Source: Faecalibacterium sp. An121 (GTDB lineage Bacteria > Bacillota > Clostridia > Oscillospirales > Ruminococcaceae). From it: DNA of 64,000 bases. The stretch covers positions 1 through 64,000 of the forward strand of contig NZ_NFLM01000001.1 of the NCBI RefSeq assembly GCF_002160915.1, given 5' to 3'. Shown here one piece after another: positions 18,909-29,081 of this stretch. A program made the translations under genes and the position numbers. The notes beneath the pieces were generated by a model. That model searched no databases. It saw nothing but the letters and a program-made list of their open reading frames with translations, and was not told where the DNA came from. Numbering within the stretch: position 1 is the stretch's first letter; every line of letters begins with the position of its first letter.

Positions 18909-19961
18909 ATGGCAAACGTGCAAACACAGAACCGATGGCGCCGCCGCATGGCCGCGCTGATGCTGACCGTGATGCTGCTGGTGCCCTGTATGCCCCGGGC
19001 CCTGGCAGCCGATCTGAGCGTAGACGCAGGGTTTTATCTCAAGCAGAGCCGCAGCGGCACCTGCACCCTGACCGCCGCCGCCATGATGCTGCGCCGCCGC
19101 GCCTATCTGGACGGCCTGGCCGACTGGGTGGACGTGACCGAAAACAGCGTCCGGCCGCAAGCCTGGGCCAACGGCCTTTCCCACAGCTTTACATACAAGG
19201 CCATGAAGGTGCGCTATGCCACCCTGCCCGCCGACCAGGGCGCCAAGACCCAGGCCCTCATCGACCTGCTGGCGGCCCATCCCGAAGGCATCGTCCTGTA
19301 TGACCGCAGCCAGCCCCACGCCATCCTTCTGACCGATTACACCAACGGTGTGTTCTATTGCTCCGACCCGGCGGGCAACATCACGGCCGGGCGGGTACCC
19401 ATCGACAGCGCCAGCGTGTCCATTGCGGGTTCCTCCTGCTACTGGTACATCGCTGAGGACCAGAACGCCGCCTCCGCCGCAGCCCAGAGCATCGAGCTGC
19501 AGCTGGTGGGGGTGACCTATCCCGTCAACGTCCACACCGGTTCGGGCCTGAGCCTGAACGGCGCCGTGTCGGCCTCCAGCGGCAGCACCCTCACCGAGGT
19601 GGCGGTGCTGATCGAGGACACCGCCGGCAACACCGTCATGAGCGCTTCCGCCAGCTTGACCGGCACGGAATCCAGCTGGTCTTTGCAGCAGGTGGACGAT
19701 CAGATCCGGTTCGGCACCCTGCCCGCCGGCAGCTACACCTACCTGATCATCGCGGAGGACGCCGCAGGGGACAGCCTGTGCTTTGCCAGCAGCTTTACCG
19801 TTTCGGACGGCCCGACCGCCGACGGCTGCTACTGGTCGGTGCAGGACCCCGAGGGGGCCATGCTGCAGCAGGAAGCCCCTGCCGCACAGGAGCCCGCAGC
19901 GGAAAGCTCGCTGGGCAGCCAGGTGGCCGCCTTCCTTGAGGGTCTGGGCAGCCTTTTCTGA
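18909..19961 (+). CDS. Secreted protein with a peptidase C39-like domain
   Basis: The 350-residue protein has a clear signal peptide: an RRR n-region, a hydrophobic core MAALMLTVMLLVP, and ALA-AD as the likely signal peptidase I site near residue 33. The first domain carries SGTCTLTAAAMMLRRR with Cys52. PHAILLTDY with His137 and SDPAGN with Asp153 follow, matching the Cys-His-Asp layout of C39-like papain-fold domains. A second part (about 185-300) looks like a beta-sandwich. The tail is Ala/Glu-rich. Whether it is an active peptidase is unknown. No LPxTG motif or cell-wall anchor is seen, so it is probably released or loosely bound. Confidence 0.7.
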   Translation: MANVQTQNRWRRRMAALMLTVMLLVPCMPRALAADLSVDAGFYLKQSRSGTCTLTAAAMMLRRRAYLDGLADWVDVTENSVRPQAWANGLSHSFTYKAMKVRYATLPADQGAKTQALIDLLAAHPEGIVLYDRSQPHAILLTDYTNGVFYCSDPAGNITAGRVPIDSASVSIAGSSCYWYIAEDQNAASAAAQSIELQLVGVTYPVNVHTGSGLSLNGAVSASSGSTLTEVAVLIEDTAGNTVMSASASLTGTESSWSLQQVDDQIRFGTLPAGSYTYLIIAEDAAGDSLCFASSFTVSDGPTADGCYWSVQDPEGAMLQQEAPAAQEPAAESSLGSQVAAFLEGLGSLF

Positions 19962-19982
19962 GAGCCAAACAAACCATGAAGC

Positions 19983-20022
19983 GGCCCCGGCGCTGTCTGA
20001 CTACGCCGGGGCCTCTTTTTCT
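19983..20022 (+). terminator. Terminator of the secreted C39-like gene
   Basis: Arms GGCCCCGGCG and CGCCGGGGCC followed by TCTTTTTCTT, between converging genes. Confidence 0.85.
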
Positions 20023-20026
20023 TCCA

Positions 20027-21052
20027 TCATTCCTCCCGGATGACGGTGCCGGGGAAGTAATGGGCCAGGATCTCCTGCCAGCTGCTGCCCTGCTGGGCCA
20101 TGGCTCTGGCGCCCCATTGGCTCATGCCCACCCCGTGGCCGTAGCCCCGCGTGGTGATGGAAAAGTCGTCCCCCTGCAGCTGGATGGAAAAGCAGGCGCT
20201 GCGCAGCCCCAGAGCGGCCCGCAGCCGGGTGCCCTCCACCATTTGCCCGCAGACCGGCAGGGAGGCTACATAGCCCGACGGGGTGTAGCTGGCCGCGCCG
20301 AACCAGGCGGAGGGGTCGATGCCGGCGGTCTGGATGCCCAGAGCCGACGCCAGGGCCGCGCTGACCTGCTGGGCCGACAGCTGCACCGTCACTTCATAGC
20401 CGTCGGCCTGCCGGTCGGAACTGCTGTCCACTGCGGTCAGGTAGGGCAGGGGAGCATCCCAGACGTTCTCGCTGGCCTCGGTCTGGCCGTTGGAGATGGC
20501 AAAGTAACTGGCCCCCGCCGGGGCTCCGTCGTAGTACAGCACCGCCCCCGCCACCTGGTCGATGAGGGCGGACAGGCGGGCGTAGTTTTCGGCGTAGGCG
20601 GTGCCCCAGTAGCTGCGCAGCACCGGGTCGGTCAGACAGCCCTGCCGCCGGGCAGGGTCTACCGTCAGCCAGGGGCCTTCGGCATCGGCCCGGTGGTCCC
20701 GGCAGTAGAGGATGTAGCTGTGGCTGGCCACGGCCTGGGCTTTCAGGGCCTCGTCGGGCCAGCTGACGGGCATCTCGGAGGCCACCGCCCCGATCAGGTA
20801 ATCCCGCATGGAGAGGGTGAGATCCTGGCCGCTGTCCTGGTCCCGGAGCAGCACCTGCTGATCCGTGCTGCCGGACGGGGCCAGCCCTCCGAGGCTGCCC
20901 GGTTCCAGGGAGGAAGCCTGCGCCTGGGAGGAGGCCGGGGAAACGGGGGCGGCAGTGCCCAGCAGCCTGCGGGCCAGCAGATAGCCTGCCAGGGGCAGGG
21001 CGCTGCCCAGCGCCAGCAGGAGGGCGAATAAAAGAGCGATGGCTTTTTTCAT
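20027..21052 (-). CDS. spoIID: SpoIID/LytB-domain protein
   Basis: SpoIID is a lytic transglycosylase that works with SpoIIP to degrade septal peptidoglycan during engulfment. The 341-residue product has an N-terminal membrane anchor (AIALLFALLLALGSALPLAGYLLA) and a linker rich in Ser, Ala and Gly. The SpoIID domain follows, with IGAVASEMPVSW holding the expected catalytic glutamate, ALKAQAVASHSYILY, and the C-terminal RGYGHGVGMSQWGARAMA motif. The gene symbol is by homology. Some Oscillospiraceae that do not visibly sporulate keep such genes, so a vegetative wall role is possible. No adjacent spoIIP or spoIIQ is present. Confidence 0.85.
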   Translation of the reverse strand: MKKAIALLFALLLALGSALPLAGYLLARRLLGTAAPVSPASSQAQASSLEPGSLGGLAPSGSTDQQVLLRDQDSGQDLTLSMRDYLIGAVASEMPVSWPDEALKAQAVASHSYILYCRDHRADAEGPWLTVDPARRQGCLTDPVLRSYWGTAYAENYARLSALIDQVAGAVLYYDGAPAGASYFAISNGQTEASENVWDAPLPYLTAVDSSSDRQADGYEVTVQLSAQQVSAALASALGIQTAGIDPSAWFGAASYTPSGYVASLPVCGQMVEGTRLRAALGLRSACFSIQLQGDDFSITTRGYGHGVGMSQWGARAMAQQGSSWQEILAHYFPGTVIREE

Positions 21053-21216
21053 GCCGAAACAGCCTCCTTTGGGGGTAAGGGATGGTCAGAATCAGGATAC
21101 CACCGCCCCGGCGCAAGAAAGGACGAAACCCGCCCTGCGCTCAGAAAGGAAATATGAGGAGAGTGTGAATAAAGTCGGAACTTTTGCTCTGCATGGAGGG
21201 TTCGGACGGTTTTGAC

Positions 21217-21245
21217 TTGAATTTACTTAACAAAAGCGATATTAT
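21217..21245 (+). promoter_or_regulatory. Citrate synthase promoter
   Basis: TTGAAT, 17-base spacer, TATTAT. A second, weaker extended -10 (TGGTATACT, near 21279-21287) lies closer to the gene. Apart from these, I see nothing in the 310-base gap 21053-21362. Confidence 0.6.
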
Positions 21246-21362
21246 AGGACCATCTACCACATTTTCGGAAAGGAGATCTGGTATACTGTTACAGAGGAGT
21301 TTGGAATCGAAAGACCGCGGGCCGGGGGCCTGCCGGGAACTTTGGAAGGGAAGGGATATGCC

Positions 21363-22727
21363 ATGATGAACACCAATGTGGGAAACCATGACCACGAGGC
21401 CATGAAAGGGCTCTGTGAGGAGTACCTGGCCAATAACTACATCGACCCCGAGACCAGTGAGCGGCTGGGGGTCAAACGGGGATTGCGCAACCCGGATGGC
21501 ACCGGTGTGCTGGCCGGCCTGACCAACGTCTGTGACGTTGTGGGTTACCGCAAGGACCAGGAGGGGCACATCATCCCCATCCCCGGTCGGCTGATCTACC
21601 GCGGGGTGAACATCAATGAGATCGTGGACGAAGCCTACCGCAACGACCGCTTCGTCTTTGAAGAAGTGATCTGGCTGCTGCTGTTCGGCAGCCTGCCCAC
21701 CAAGGCGCAGCTGGACTCGTTCTGCAACATCCTGGCCGAGCACCGGGCCCTGCCCGACGGCTTCATGGACACCATGAACGCACCTTCGCCCAACATCATG
21801 AACAAGATGCAGCGCTGTGTGCTGGGCATGTACTCCTACGACGAGAACCCGGAGGACCTGAGCCTGGAGAACCTGCTGCACCAGAGCATCACCCTGATCG
21901 GCTGTATGCCCACCATGATGGTCAACGCCTACCAGATGAAGCGCCGGGTCTACGACAAGCAGAGTATGTTCTTCCATCTGCCCCAGCCCGGCCACTGCAC
22001 CGCAGAGCACATCCTGAGCACCTACCGCCCGGACCAGAAGTTCACCCATGAGGAAGCCAAGCTTCTGGATACCTGCCTGCTGCTGCACGCAGACCACGGC
22101 GGCGGCAACTGTTCCACTTTCTCTACCCGCGTGGTGTCCTCTTCCGGATCGGACACCTATTCCGCCATCGCGGCGGGCATCGGCGCCCTCAAAGGCCCCA
22201 AGCACGGCGGCGCCAACCTGCAGGTCAACCGGCAGCTGAAGGATATCCTGGCCCACGTGGAGGACCCCGACGACGATGAGGAAGTGCGGGAATACCTGCG
22301 CCGCATCCTGCGCAAGCAGGCCGGGGACGGCAGCGGCCTGATCTACGGCATGGGCCACGCGGTGTACACCATCAGCGACCCCCGTGAGGTGATCCTGAAA
22401 GAGCGCGCCCGCCACCTGGCCTATGAGAAGGGCTTTGAAAAAGAGTACAATATGCTGTGCAGCGTCGAGCGGCTGGCCCCCGCCATCTTTGCGGAGGAAA
22501 AGGGCAGCTCCAAGCCTGTGTGCGCCAACGTGGACCTGTTCAGCGGCCTGATCTACCAGATGCTGGGCATCTCGGAGGACCTGTACACCCCGTTGTTCGC
22601 CATCGCCCGTCTGCCGGGCTGGTGCGCCCACCGCATTGAGGAAGTCATCTTCGCCAACCGGATCATCCGCCCGGCTTACAAGTACCTGGGCGTCCGGCAG
22701 CGCTATAAGCCCCTGGAGGAGCGGTAA
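21363..22727 (+). CDS. gltA: Citrate synthase
   Basis: This enzyme condenses oxaloacetate and acetyl-CoA to citrate. The 454-residue protein belongs to the type I group used by many Clostridia and Bacteroidetes. LLLHADHGGGNCSTFSTRVVSSSGSDTYSAIAAGIGALKGPKHGGAN carries the first catalytic histidine region, GMGHAVYTISDPRE the second, and NVDLFSGLIYQMLGI the catalytic aspartate region. The ATG at 21363 was chosen because AAGGGA lies six bases upstream; a second ATG follows immediately. No aconitase or isocitrate dehydrogenase gene is nearby, so a route to 2-oxoglutarate for glutamate synthesis is inferred only. Confidence 0.95.
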   Translation: MMNTNVGNHDHEAMKGLCEEYLANNYIDPETSERLGVKRGLRNPDGTGVLAGLTNVCDVVGYRKDQEGHIIPIPGRLIYRGVNINEIVDEAYRNDRFVFEEVIWLLLFGSLPTKAQLDSFCNILAEHRALPDGFMDTMNAPSPNIMNKMQRCVLGMYSYDENPEDLSLENLLHQSITLIGCMPTMMVNAYQMKRRVYDKQSMFFHLPQPGHCTAEHILSTYRPDQKFTHEEAKLLDTCLLLHADHGGGNCSTFSTRVVSSSGSDTYSAIAAGIGALKGPKHGGANLQVNRQLKDILAHVEDPDDDEEVREYLRRILRKQAGDGSGLIYGMGHAVYTISDPREVILKERARHLAYEKGFEKEYNMLCSVERLAPAIFAEEKGSSKPVCANVDLFSGLIYQMLGISEDLYTPLFAIARLPGWCAHRIEEVIFANRIIRPAYKYLGVRQRYKPLEER

Positions 22728-22730
22728 GCC

Positions 22731-23525
22731 ATGCAGAAACGTGTCGTCGGCTGTCTGGCGGCGGGGGCAGCGCTGGGAGCGGCCCGCTTTGCCGACCTGG
22801 CCCTGTGGACCGACCGTGACACCGGCCTTGTGACTGCGGGCTGGGTGGGATGGCGGTATCTGGCCCTGTTCGCATTTGTGGCGGCGGTGCTGCTGGTGTC
22901 CTGGCGGGGCAGCTGGCAGGCCGGGCCTGTGGTCCGGCCCGGGGGCCGGGTGCCGGCCGGGGCGCTGGATGTGTCCGCCGCCCTTGCCGCCCTTTGTATG
23001 CTGGAACAGGCGGTCGGGAGCTTTGTCCAGGCCGAAGGGGGCGCCAGCCTCGTCCGCGGGGCGCTGGCCGTGGTGTGCGCCCTCTGGCTGGCTGCCCTGG
23101 ACTGGTACTGGCTGACAAACCGCAGGGAAAGCCCCGCCGCCCCGCCGCCCTGGATGGCCTGGCTGGGTGTGGCGGGCAGCCTGGTGTTCGTGTGGGATAT
23201 CCTGCGCAGCTTTATGACCAACGGCTCGAGCTGGCACCGGGTGGCACAGACGGCGGCGGTGTGGCAGCAGCTGGCTGCTTTGCTGCTGCTGTCCGCTTTG
23301 CTCCGGGCCGTCTGCCTGCCCGGAGAGCCCAACCCCCGGGCGGTGGGGCGCTATGGGCTGCTGGCGTTCGGGCTGTGCCTGTGCTGGCAGCTGCCCCAGT
23401 GCATCCTGCTGCCGGGCGGCCCCGGAGACTGGGCCCTGTGCGCTTTGGGGCTGCTGGGAGGGCTGTGCGCCGTGCTCTGCGCGGGGCCGGGACTGGAAAA
23501 ACGGGGCAGCCACGCGGCTGACTGA
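22731..23525 (+). CDS. Polytopic membrane protein of unknown function
   Basis: I do not recognise this 264-residue protein. It is very hydrophobic, with about seven predicted membrane segments, for example YLALFAFVAAVLLVSW, GALAVVCALWLAALDWYWL, AAVWQQLAALLLLSALL and WALCALGLLGGLCAVLCAG. Short charged loops separate them, and composition is rich in Ala, Leu, Gly and Trp. The ATG lies three bases after the citrate synthase stop, so the two are almost certainly cotranscribed, but no metabolic link is evident. No terminator is clear after it. Confidence 0.7.
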   Translation: MQKRVVGCLAAGAALGAARFADLALWTDRDTGLVTAGWVGWRYLALFAFVAAVLLVSWRGSWQAGPVVRPGGRVPAGALDVSAALAALCMLEQAVGSFVQAEGGASLVRGALAVVCALWLAALDWYWLTNRRESPAAPPPWMAWLGVAGSLVFVWDILRSFMTNGSSWHRVAQTAAVWQQLAALLLLSALLRAVCLPGEPNPRAVGRYGLLAFGLCLCWQLPQCILLPGGPGDWALCALGLLGGLCAVLCAGPGLEKRGSHAAD

Positions 23526-23611
23526 ATCAACAAAAATACCAAAAAATCCTGAACAAAATCAGCCAGAATCTATAAAAACAAAAATCCGCTCGTTATTTCT
23601 TTGTCGGACAC

Positions 23612-23640
23612 TTGCAGGTTTCGCAATTTTGTTCTATAAT
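23612..23640 (+). promoter_or_regulatory. gapA promoter
   Basis: TTGCAG, 17-base spacer, TATAAT, followed by a 55-nt leader with TAGGAGG. Confidence 0.8.
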
Positions 23641-23699
23641 AAAGACACCGTGAAATTTATCCGGATTCCAAGGGTAAAAATTTTAGGAGGTACTATACA

Positions 23700-24731
23700 A
23701 TGGCTGTAAGAGTTGCTATCAATGGTTTTGGCCGCATTGGCCGTCTGGCTTTCCGTCAGATGTTCGACGCTGAGGGCTACGAGGTCGTCGCGATCAACGA
23801 CCTGACCAGCCCCAAGATGCTGGCCCACCTGCTGAAGTACGACACCGCTCAGGGCTCCTTCTGCGGCAAGATCGGCGAGAACAAGCACACCGTTTCTTCC
23901 ACCGAGGACTCCATCGTCGTTGATGGCAAGGAGATCAAGATCTACGCCATTAAGGACGCAAAGGACTGCCCCTGGGGCGAGCTGAACGTTGATGTCGTGC
24001 TGGAGTGCACCGGCTTCTACACCAGCAAGGAGAAGAGCATGGCTCACATCGCTGCCGGCGCCAAGAAGGTCGTCATCTCCGCTCCTGCCGGCAACGACCT
24101 GAAGACCATCGTCTACTCGGTCAACGAGAAGACCCTGACCAAGGAAGATCAGGTCATCTCCGCTGCTTCCTGCACCACCAACTGCCTGGCTCCCATGGCT
24201 GATACCCTGAACAAGACCTATCCCGTCGTCTCCGGCATCATGACCACCGTGCATGCTTACACCGGCGACCAGATGATCCTGGACGGCCCCCAGCGCAAGG
24301 GCGACCTGCGCCGCGCTCGTGCCGGCGCTCAGAACATCGTGCCCAACAGCACCGGCGCTGCCAAGGCCATCGGCCTGGTCATCCCCGAGCTGAACGGCAA
24401 GCTGATCGGCTCTGCCCAGCGTGTGCCCGTTCCCACCGGCTCCACCACCATCCTGGTGGCTGTCGTCAAGGGCAAGGACGTCACCAAGGAGTCCATCAAC
24501 GCCGCTATGAAGGCTGCCGCTTCTGAGTCCTTCGGCTACAACGAGGATCAGATCGTTTCTTCCGATGTCATCGGCATGCGTTACGGCTCTCTGTTCGACG
24601 CTACCCAGACCATGGTCGCCAAGATCGACGATGACACCTATCAGGTTCAGGTCGTGTCCTGGTACGACAACGAGAACAGCTACACCTCTCAGATGGTCCG
24701 CACCATCAAGTACTTCGCTGAGAACTGCTAA
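23700..24731 (+). CDS. gapA: Glyceraldehyde-3-phosphate dehydrogenase
   Basis: The enzyme oxidises and phosphorylates glyceraldehyde 3-phosphate with NAD. The 343-residue sequence begins with the NAD-binding [14 protein letters not shown] and has the catalytic cysteine C158 in [22 protein letters not shown] follows, and [15 protein letters not shown] lies near the end. TAGGAGG lies ten bases before the ATG. Codon choice differs from most neighbours: GCT, TCT, TCC and GTT/GTC are used far more often, as expected for a very highly expressed gene. It is a single-gene unit with promoter and terminator, separated from pgk by two unrelated genes. Confidence 0.98.
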   Translation: MAVRVAINGFGRIGRLAFRQMFDAEGYEVVAINDLTSPKMLAHLLKYDTAQGSFCGKIGENKHTVSSTEDSIVVDGKEIKIYAIKDAKDCPWGELNVDVVLECTGFYTSKEKSMAHIAAGAKKVVISAPAGNDLKTIVYSVNEKTLTKEDQVISAASCTTNCLAPMADTLNKTYPVVSGIMTTVHAYTGDQMILDGPQRKGDLRRARAGAQNIVPNSTGAAKAIGLVIPELNGKLIGSAQRVPVPTGSTTILVAVVKGKDVTKESINAAMKAAASESFGYNEDQIVSSDVIGMRYGSLFDATQTMVAKIDDDTYQVQVVSWYDNENSYTSQMVRTIKYFAENC

Positions 24732-24760
24732 GTACGGAGGGTACTCCAAAGACCTAATCA

Positions 24761-24794
24761 GGGCCGCAGCCTTTCGGGGCTGCGGCCCTTTTTG
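24761..24794 (+). terminator. gapA terminator
   Basis: Arms GGGCCGCAGCC and GGCTGCGGCCC followed by TTTTT. Confidence 0.9.
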
Positions 24795-24876
24795 GTCGGC
24801 GCACTGGACAAGCGGCCTGCAAAAGTGGTTTAATAGGATTGTATCCAACAAGATCCCCAGAGGGAGGCGAGCCGTT

Positions 24877-26520
24877 ATGTCTGATATCACCCGGGAGAGC
24901 GGGCGGGGCAGTTTCCGCCTGCTGTATCCGCCCGATGTGCCGGCGCGGGGAGCGCCTTTGCCCGACGCGGGCTTTTTCCACACCCTGCAGATCGACCAGA
25001 TGGTGTCGGTGCGCAGAGAGAGCTGGCGCGGCCTGCCCGACCTGCGGCTGGAACAGTTTTACGCCGCCGACCCGGCGGTGCTGGCCTGGCGGCTGGACGT
25101 GGTGGCCGATTTGGTGGACAGCGAAGCCCTGCGCAGCCTGCTGCAGGATGCGCTGCCCATGCTGCGGGACGCCGCCGAGATGCGCAAGGTGCTGAACAGT
25201 TCCTCCTCCACGGTGGAGAGCAGCCTGGCCTCGGTGCGGTATCTGGAGATCTATCTGGAGCTGGTGGAGCTGTTCCACGCCCGGCTGGCGGCGGCGCAGA
25301 TCCACAGCGACGGTTTTGCGGCCCTGCGAAACGAGGTGGAGGCCCGGCGCAGCAGCCGGGATTACCAGACCCTGAGCCGCCAGCTGGAACAGACCCAATA
25401 CCAGATCGGCCATGTCAAGAGCATCGCACTGGGGGTCAACCTGGACGGTACCCTGCGGGTGACCGATGTGGGGGTGCTGTCCATCAACACCGAAAAATAC
25501 CGCCAGGGCAGCGTGCTGGACAAGCTGCTGGGCCGGGACAAGGCCGGCCCCATGGTGTGCATCTCGGGCTTTGCCAACCTGGCCAAGACCGCCCGGGAGG
25601 AGGAAAAACACGCCCTGGACCAGGCGGTCTGCCGGGCGCTGGACACCGCCTTTGCAAAGACCATCCGGAGCTGGGAGCCGGTGATCGACCAGTATTTCCG
25701 GGACGAGACTGCTTTCTTCATCGGGCTGCTGGACGATTTTCGATTTTTGTCGGCGGCGGTCAGCTTTTTGCTGCAGCTCCGGGCGCTGGGGTGCCCCTTG
25801 TGCCGCCCGGAGATCCGCCCCATGGAGGAAAAGGCCCTGCGGCTGAAGGATGTCTGCAACCCCATGCTGGCCCTGCGCACCGAGGGCCAGGGCCCGGTGG
25901 TGTCCAACGATTTCGGCTACGACGAGAAGGGCCGTTTCTATCTGGTCACAGGTCCCAACCACGGAGGCAAGTCCATCTTCTGCTACTCGGTGGGGATGGC
26001 CCAGGCCCTGTTCCAGCTGGGGCTGCTGGTGCCGGCCCGGGAGGCCGTCATGAGCCCGGTGCACTGTATCTATACCCATTTCCCCACGTCGGATGAGGAC
26101 AACTACGGCAAGGGCCGGCTGGAGAGCGAATGCGCCCGGATGAGCCAGATCCTGCGGCAGCTGCAGGGGGATGACCTGCTGCTGATGGACGAGAGTTTCA
26201 GTTCCACCAGCCTGCTGGAAGGCAGCTACATCGCGGGAGAAGTGCTGTCGGCCATCGCGGTGCTGGGCTGCGGCGGGGTGTATGTCACCCATATCCATGA
26301 GCTGACCCAGCAGGTGGACCGGTTCAACGCCGTGCCGGGGCGCACCGGCTGCATCGACAACCTGGTGGCCCAGATGGAAAACGTAGCCGATGGCACCCGC
26401 AGCTACCGGGTGCTCCGCACCACCCCCGACGGCCTGAGCTATGCCAAGGACATTGCGCGCAAATACGGCCTGAGCCAGGAGGAGATCCTGGCAGAACACG
26501 GCATCCGCCTGCCGGACTGA
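24877..26520 (+). CDS. MutS-related ATPase lacking the mismatch-recognition domain
   Basis: The 547-residue protein carries only the lever/core and ATPase parts of MutS. Walker A GPNHGGKS starts at about residue 359, Walker B LLLMDESFSS has D438-E439, and THIHELTQQ follows, as in the MutS ABC-type ATPase. The N-terminal 350 residues are helical and do not resemble the mismatch-binding domain with its Phe-x-Glu motif. There is no Smr nuclease domain either, so it is not MutS2. GGGAGG precedes the ATG at 24877; in-frame sequence upstream belongs to the gapA 3' region and is not coding. Similar stand-alone MutS-like proteins are widespread in Clostridia, without an assigned role. Confidence 0.8.
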   Translation: MSDITRESGRGSFRLLYPPDVPARGAPLPDAGFFHTLQIDQMVSVRRESWRGLPDLRLEQFYAADPAVLAWRLDVVADLVDSEALRSLLQDALPMLRDAAEMRKVLNSSSSTVESSLASVRYLEIYLELVELFHARLAAAQIHSDGFAALRNEVEARRSSRDYQTLSRQLEQTQYQIGHVKSIALGVNLDGTLRVTDVGVLSINTEKYRQGSVLDKLLGRDKAGPMVCISGFANLAKTAREEEKHALDQAVCRALDTAFAKTIRSWEPVIDQYFRDETAFFIGLLDDFRFLSAAVSFLLQLRALGCPLCRPEIRPMEEKALRLKDVCNPMLALRTEGQGPVVSNDFGYDEKGRFYLVTGPNHGGKSIFCYSVGMAQALFQLGLLVPAREAVMSPVHCIYTHFPTSDEDNYGKGRLESECARMSQILRQLQGDDLLLMDESFSSTSLLEGSYIAGEVLSAIAVLGCGGVYVTHIHELTQQVDRFNAVPGRTGCIDNLVAQMENVADGTRSYRVLRTTPDGLSYAKDIARKYGLSQEEILAEHGIRLPD

Positions 26521-26536
26521 CGGGACATAAAATGGA

Positions 26537-26574
26537 CCCCATCCATGCACTGCACGGATGGGGTTTGCGTTTTT
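26537..26574. terminator. Bidirectional terminator between converging genes
   Basis: Arms CCCCATCC and GGATGGGG, with T-rich sequence on the right (TTTGCGTTTTT) and A-rich sequence on the left. Confidence 0.75.
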
Positions 26575-26577
26575 GGG

Positions 26578-27486
26578 TCAGAATTGGGCAGGGTAGAGGC
26601 CCTGCCGGGTGAGGGCGGCCAGGGCGGCCACCACTCCGGGCTTATCTTCCCGGTAGGTGACGCCGTACCACTTGTCGGCGCTGTGCAGTACCTTGAGCTG
26701 GGCCTTGTCCTCCGCGATCAGCTGGGAGATGACGGAGGGCAGGAAGTATTCGCATTTGAGGGGGTTTTGGGGCAGTTCTTCGGCCAGGAAGCGGGAGAAG
26801 CGGGCCTCGGCCTCGGCCAGGAAGCTGGCCCCCAGCCCCCACAGCCCCATGCTGACGGTGGTGGAGCCGGGCAGGGTGACCCAGCTGTCCCCGTCGGCGT
26901 ACTGGATCAGGCCGTCCCGCTGGACGATCCTGGTGCGCTCGGTGACGCTTTGCAGCATACCGTCGGGGCCCACCTGGCACACCCCCCGGGAGACGCTGCC
27001 GTTTTCGGTGACGGTGTTTTGCAGCTGGTAGCCCACCATGCAGTACTGGTAGCGGGCGCCGTCGGTGTGGGTGGACAGGTGATCGTAGACGGCCTGGAAG
27101 GCCTGGGGCCCGTAGTAGTCATCCGAGTTGATGACCGCAAAGGGACCTTCGATCAGGCTGCGGGCGCTGAGCACCGCCTGTCCGGTGCCGAAGGGCTTGG
27201 TCCGCCCGGCCGGGACGGTATAGGGGGCGGGCAGGTCCTCCAGGGCCTGGAAAGCGTAGCCCACCTCCATCAGGTGGGACAGCCGGTCCCCGATGGCGGC
27301 GCGGAAGTCGGCTTCGTTTTCTTTGCGGATGATGAAGATGACCTTCTCAAAGCCGGCGCGCCGGGCGTCGTAGATGGAATAATCGATGATCAGCTGCCCG
27401 GCGGGGCCCACCGGGTCCAGCTGTTTCATGCCGCCGTAGCGGCTGCCCATGCCGGCAGCCAGCACGACCAAAACGGGTTTTTGCAT
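26578..27486 (-). CDS. Sugar-phosphate nucleotidyltransferase family protein
   Basis: The product (302 residues) has the nucleotidyltransferase signature LAAGMGSRYGGMKQLDPVG at its N-terminus and the metal/sugar site VINSDDYYG in the middle. It resembles UTP- or CTP-dependent sugar-1-phosphate nucleotidyltransferases, but the substrate is not predictable. Two consecutive ATG codons (27489 and 27486) follow AGGAGG. The second gives the better seven-base spacing and is used here. It lies alone between converging mutS-like and divergent pgk transcription units. Confidence 0.82.
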   Translation of the reverse strand: MQKPVLVVLAAGMGSRYGGMKQLDPVGPAGQLIIDYSIYDARRAGFEKVIFIIRKENEADFRAAIGDRLSHLMEVGYAFQALEDLPAPYTVPAGRTKPFGTGQAVLSARSLIEGPFAVINSDDYYGPQAFQAVYDHLSTHTDGARYQYCMVGYQLQNTVTENGSVSRGVCQVGPDGMLQSVTERTRIVQRDGLIQYADGDSWVTLPGSTTVSMGLWGLGASFLAEAEARFSRFLAEELPQNPLKCEYFLPSVISQLIAEDKAQLKVLHSADKWYGVTYREDKPGVVAALAALTRQGLYPAQF

Positions 27487-27517
27487 CATGTAACCTCCTT
27501 TGTGTGGCGCTGTCTCC

Positions 27518-27547
27518 ATTATAGCCCCGCAGGGCGGCCGCTGGCAA
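27518..27547 (-). promoter_or_regulatory. Promoter of the nucleotidyltransferase gene
   Basis: Minus strand TTGCCA, 18-base spacer, TATAAT. Confidence 0.65.
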
Positions 27548-27651
27548 GACCCGCCGGCCCAAAAGCCGGGGCGGCGGCGCTTTTTTGACAGTCTGGATAC
27601 TTTTGCCCGGCCGGCAGGGGAATGTTTGGCAGGGGGCGGGCAAAGAACTTC

Positions 27652-27680
27652 TTGCTTTGCGCCTTTGAATTGTATATAAT
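27652..27680 (+). promoter_or_regulatory. pgk-tpiA-gpmI promoter
   Basis: TTGCTT, 17-base spacer, TATAAT, with a leader of about 70 nt before pgk. Confidence 0.75.
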
Positions 27681-27756
27681 AGAGGTATCCACGGGGAGAC
27701 CCGATGATGACAAAACTCACTTCAGGCAAAATAAGATTTGAGAGGAGTTTAGAACA

Positions 27757-28965
<1,209 letters not shown>

Positions 28966-28996
28966 GGACAGTCGCTTTTTCACAACCGTATGTGAT

Positions 28997-29029
28997 GGGT
29001 GCGGCGGCGATGCGCCGCCGCGCCCTTTT
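28997..29029 (+). terminator. Terminator-like hairpin between pgk and tpiA
   Basis: Arms GGGTGCGGCGGCG and CGCCGCCGCGCCC (one T-G pair) with a three-base loop, followed by TTTTG. No promoter is visible between it and tpiA, so it probably allows partial readthrough and lowers tpiA-gpmI expression relative to pgk. Confidence 0.7.
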
Positions 29030-29081
29030 GTTTGCAGCAGGTTGCGAGGACCTGCCAGGGAAAAGATAAGGAGAGATCAAG

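Noticed and set aside
27550-27587. GC-rich hairpin followed by TTTTTT upstream of pgk
   Set aside because: It looks like a + strand terminator, but no + strand gene precedes it; it lies upstream of the leftward nucleotidyltransferase promoter, so no role could be assigned.
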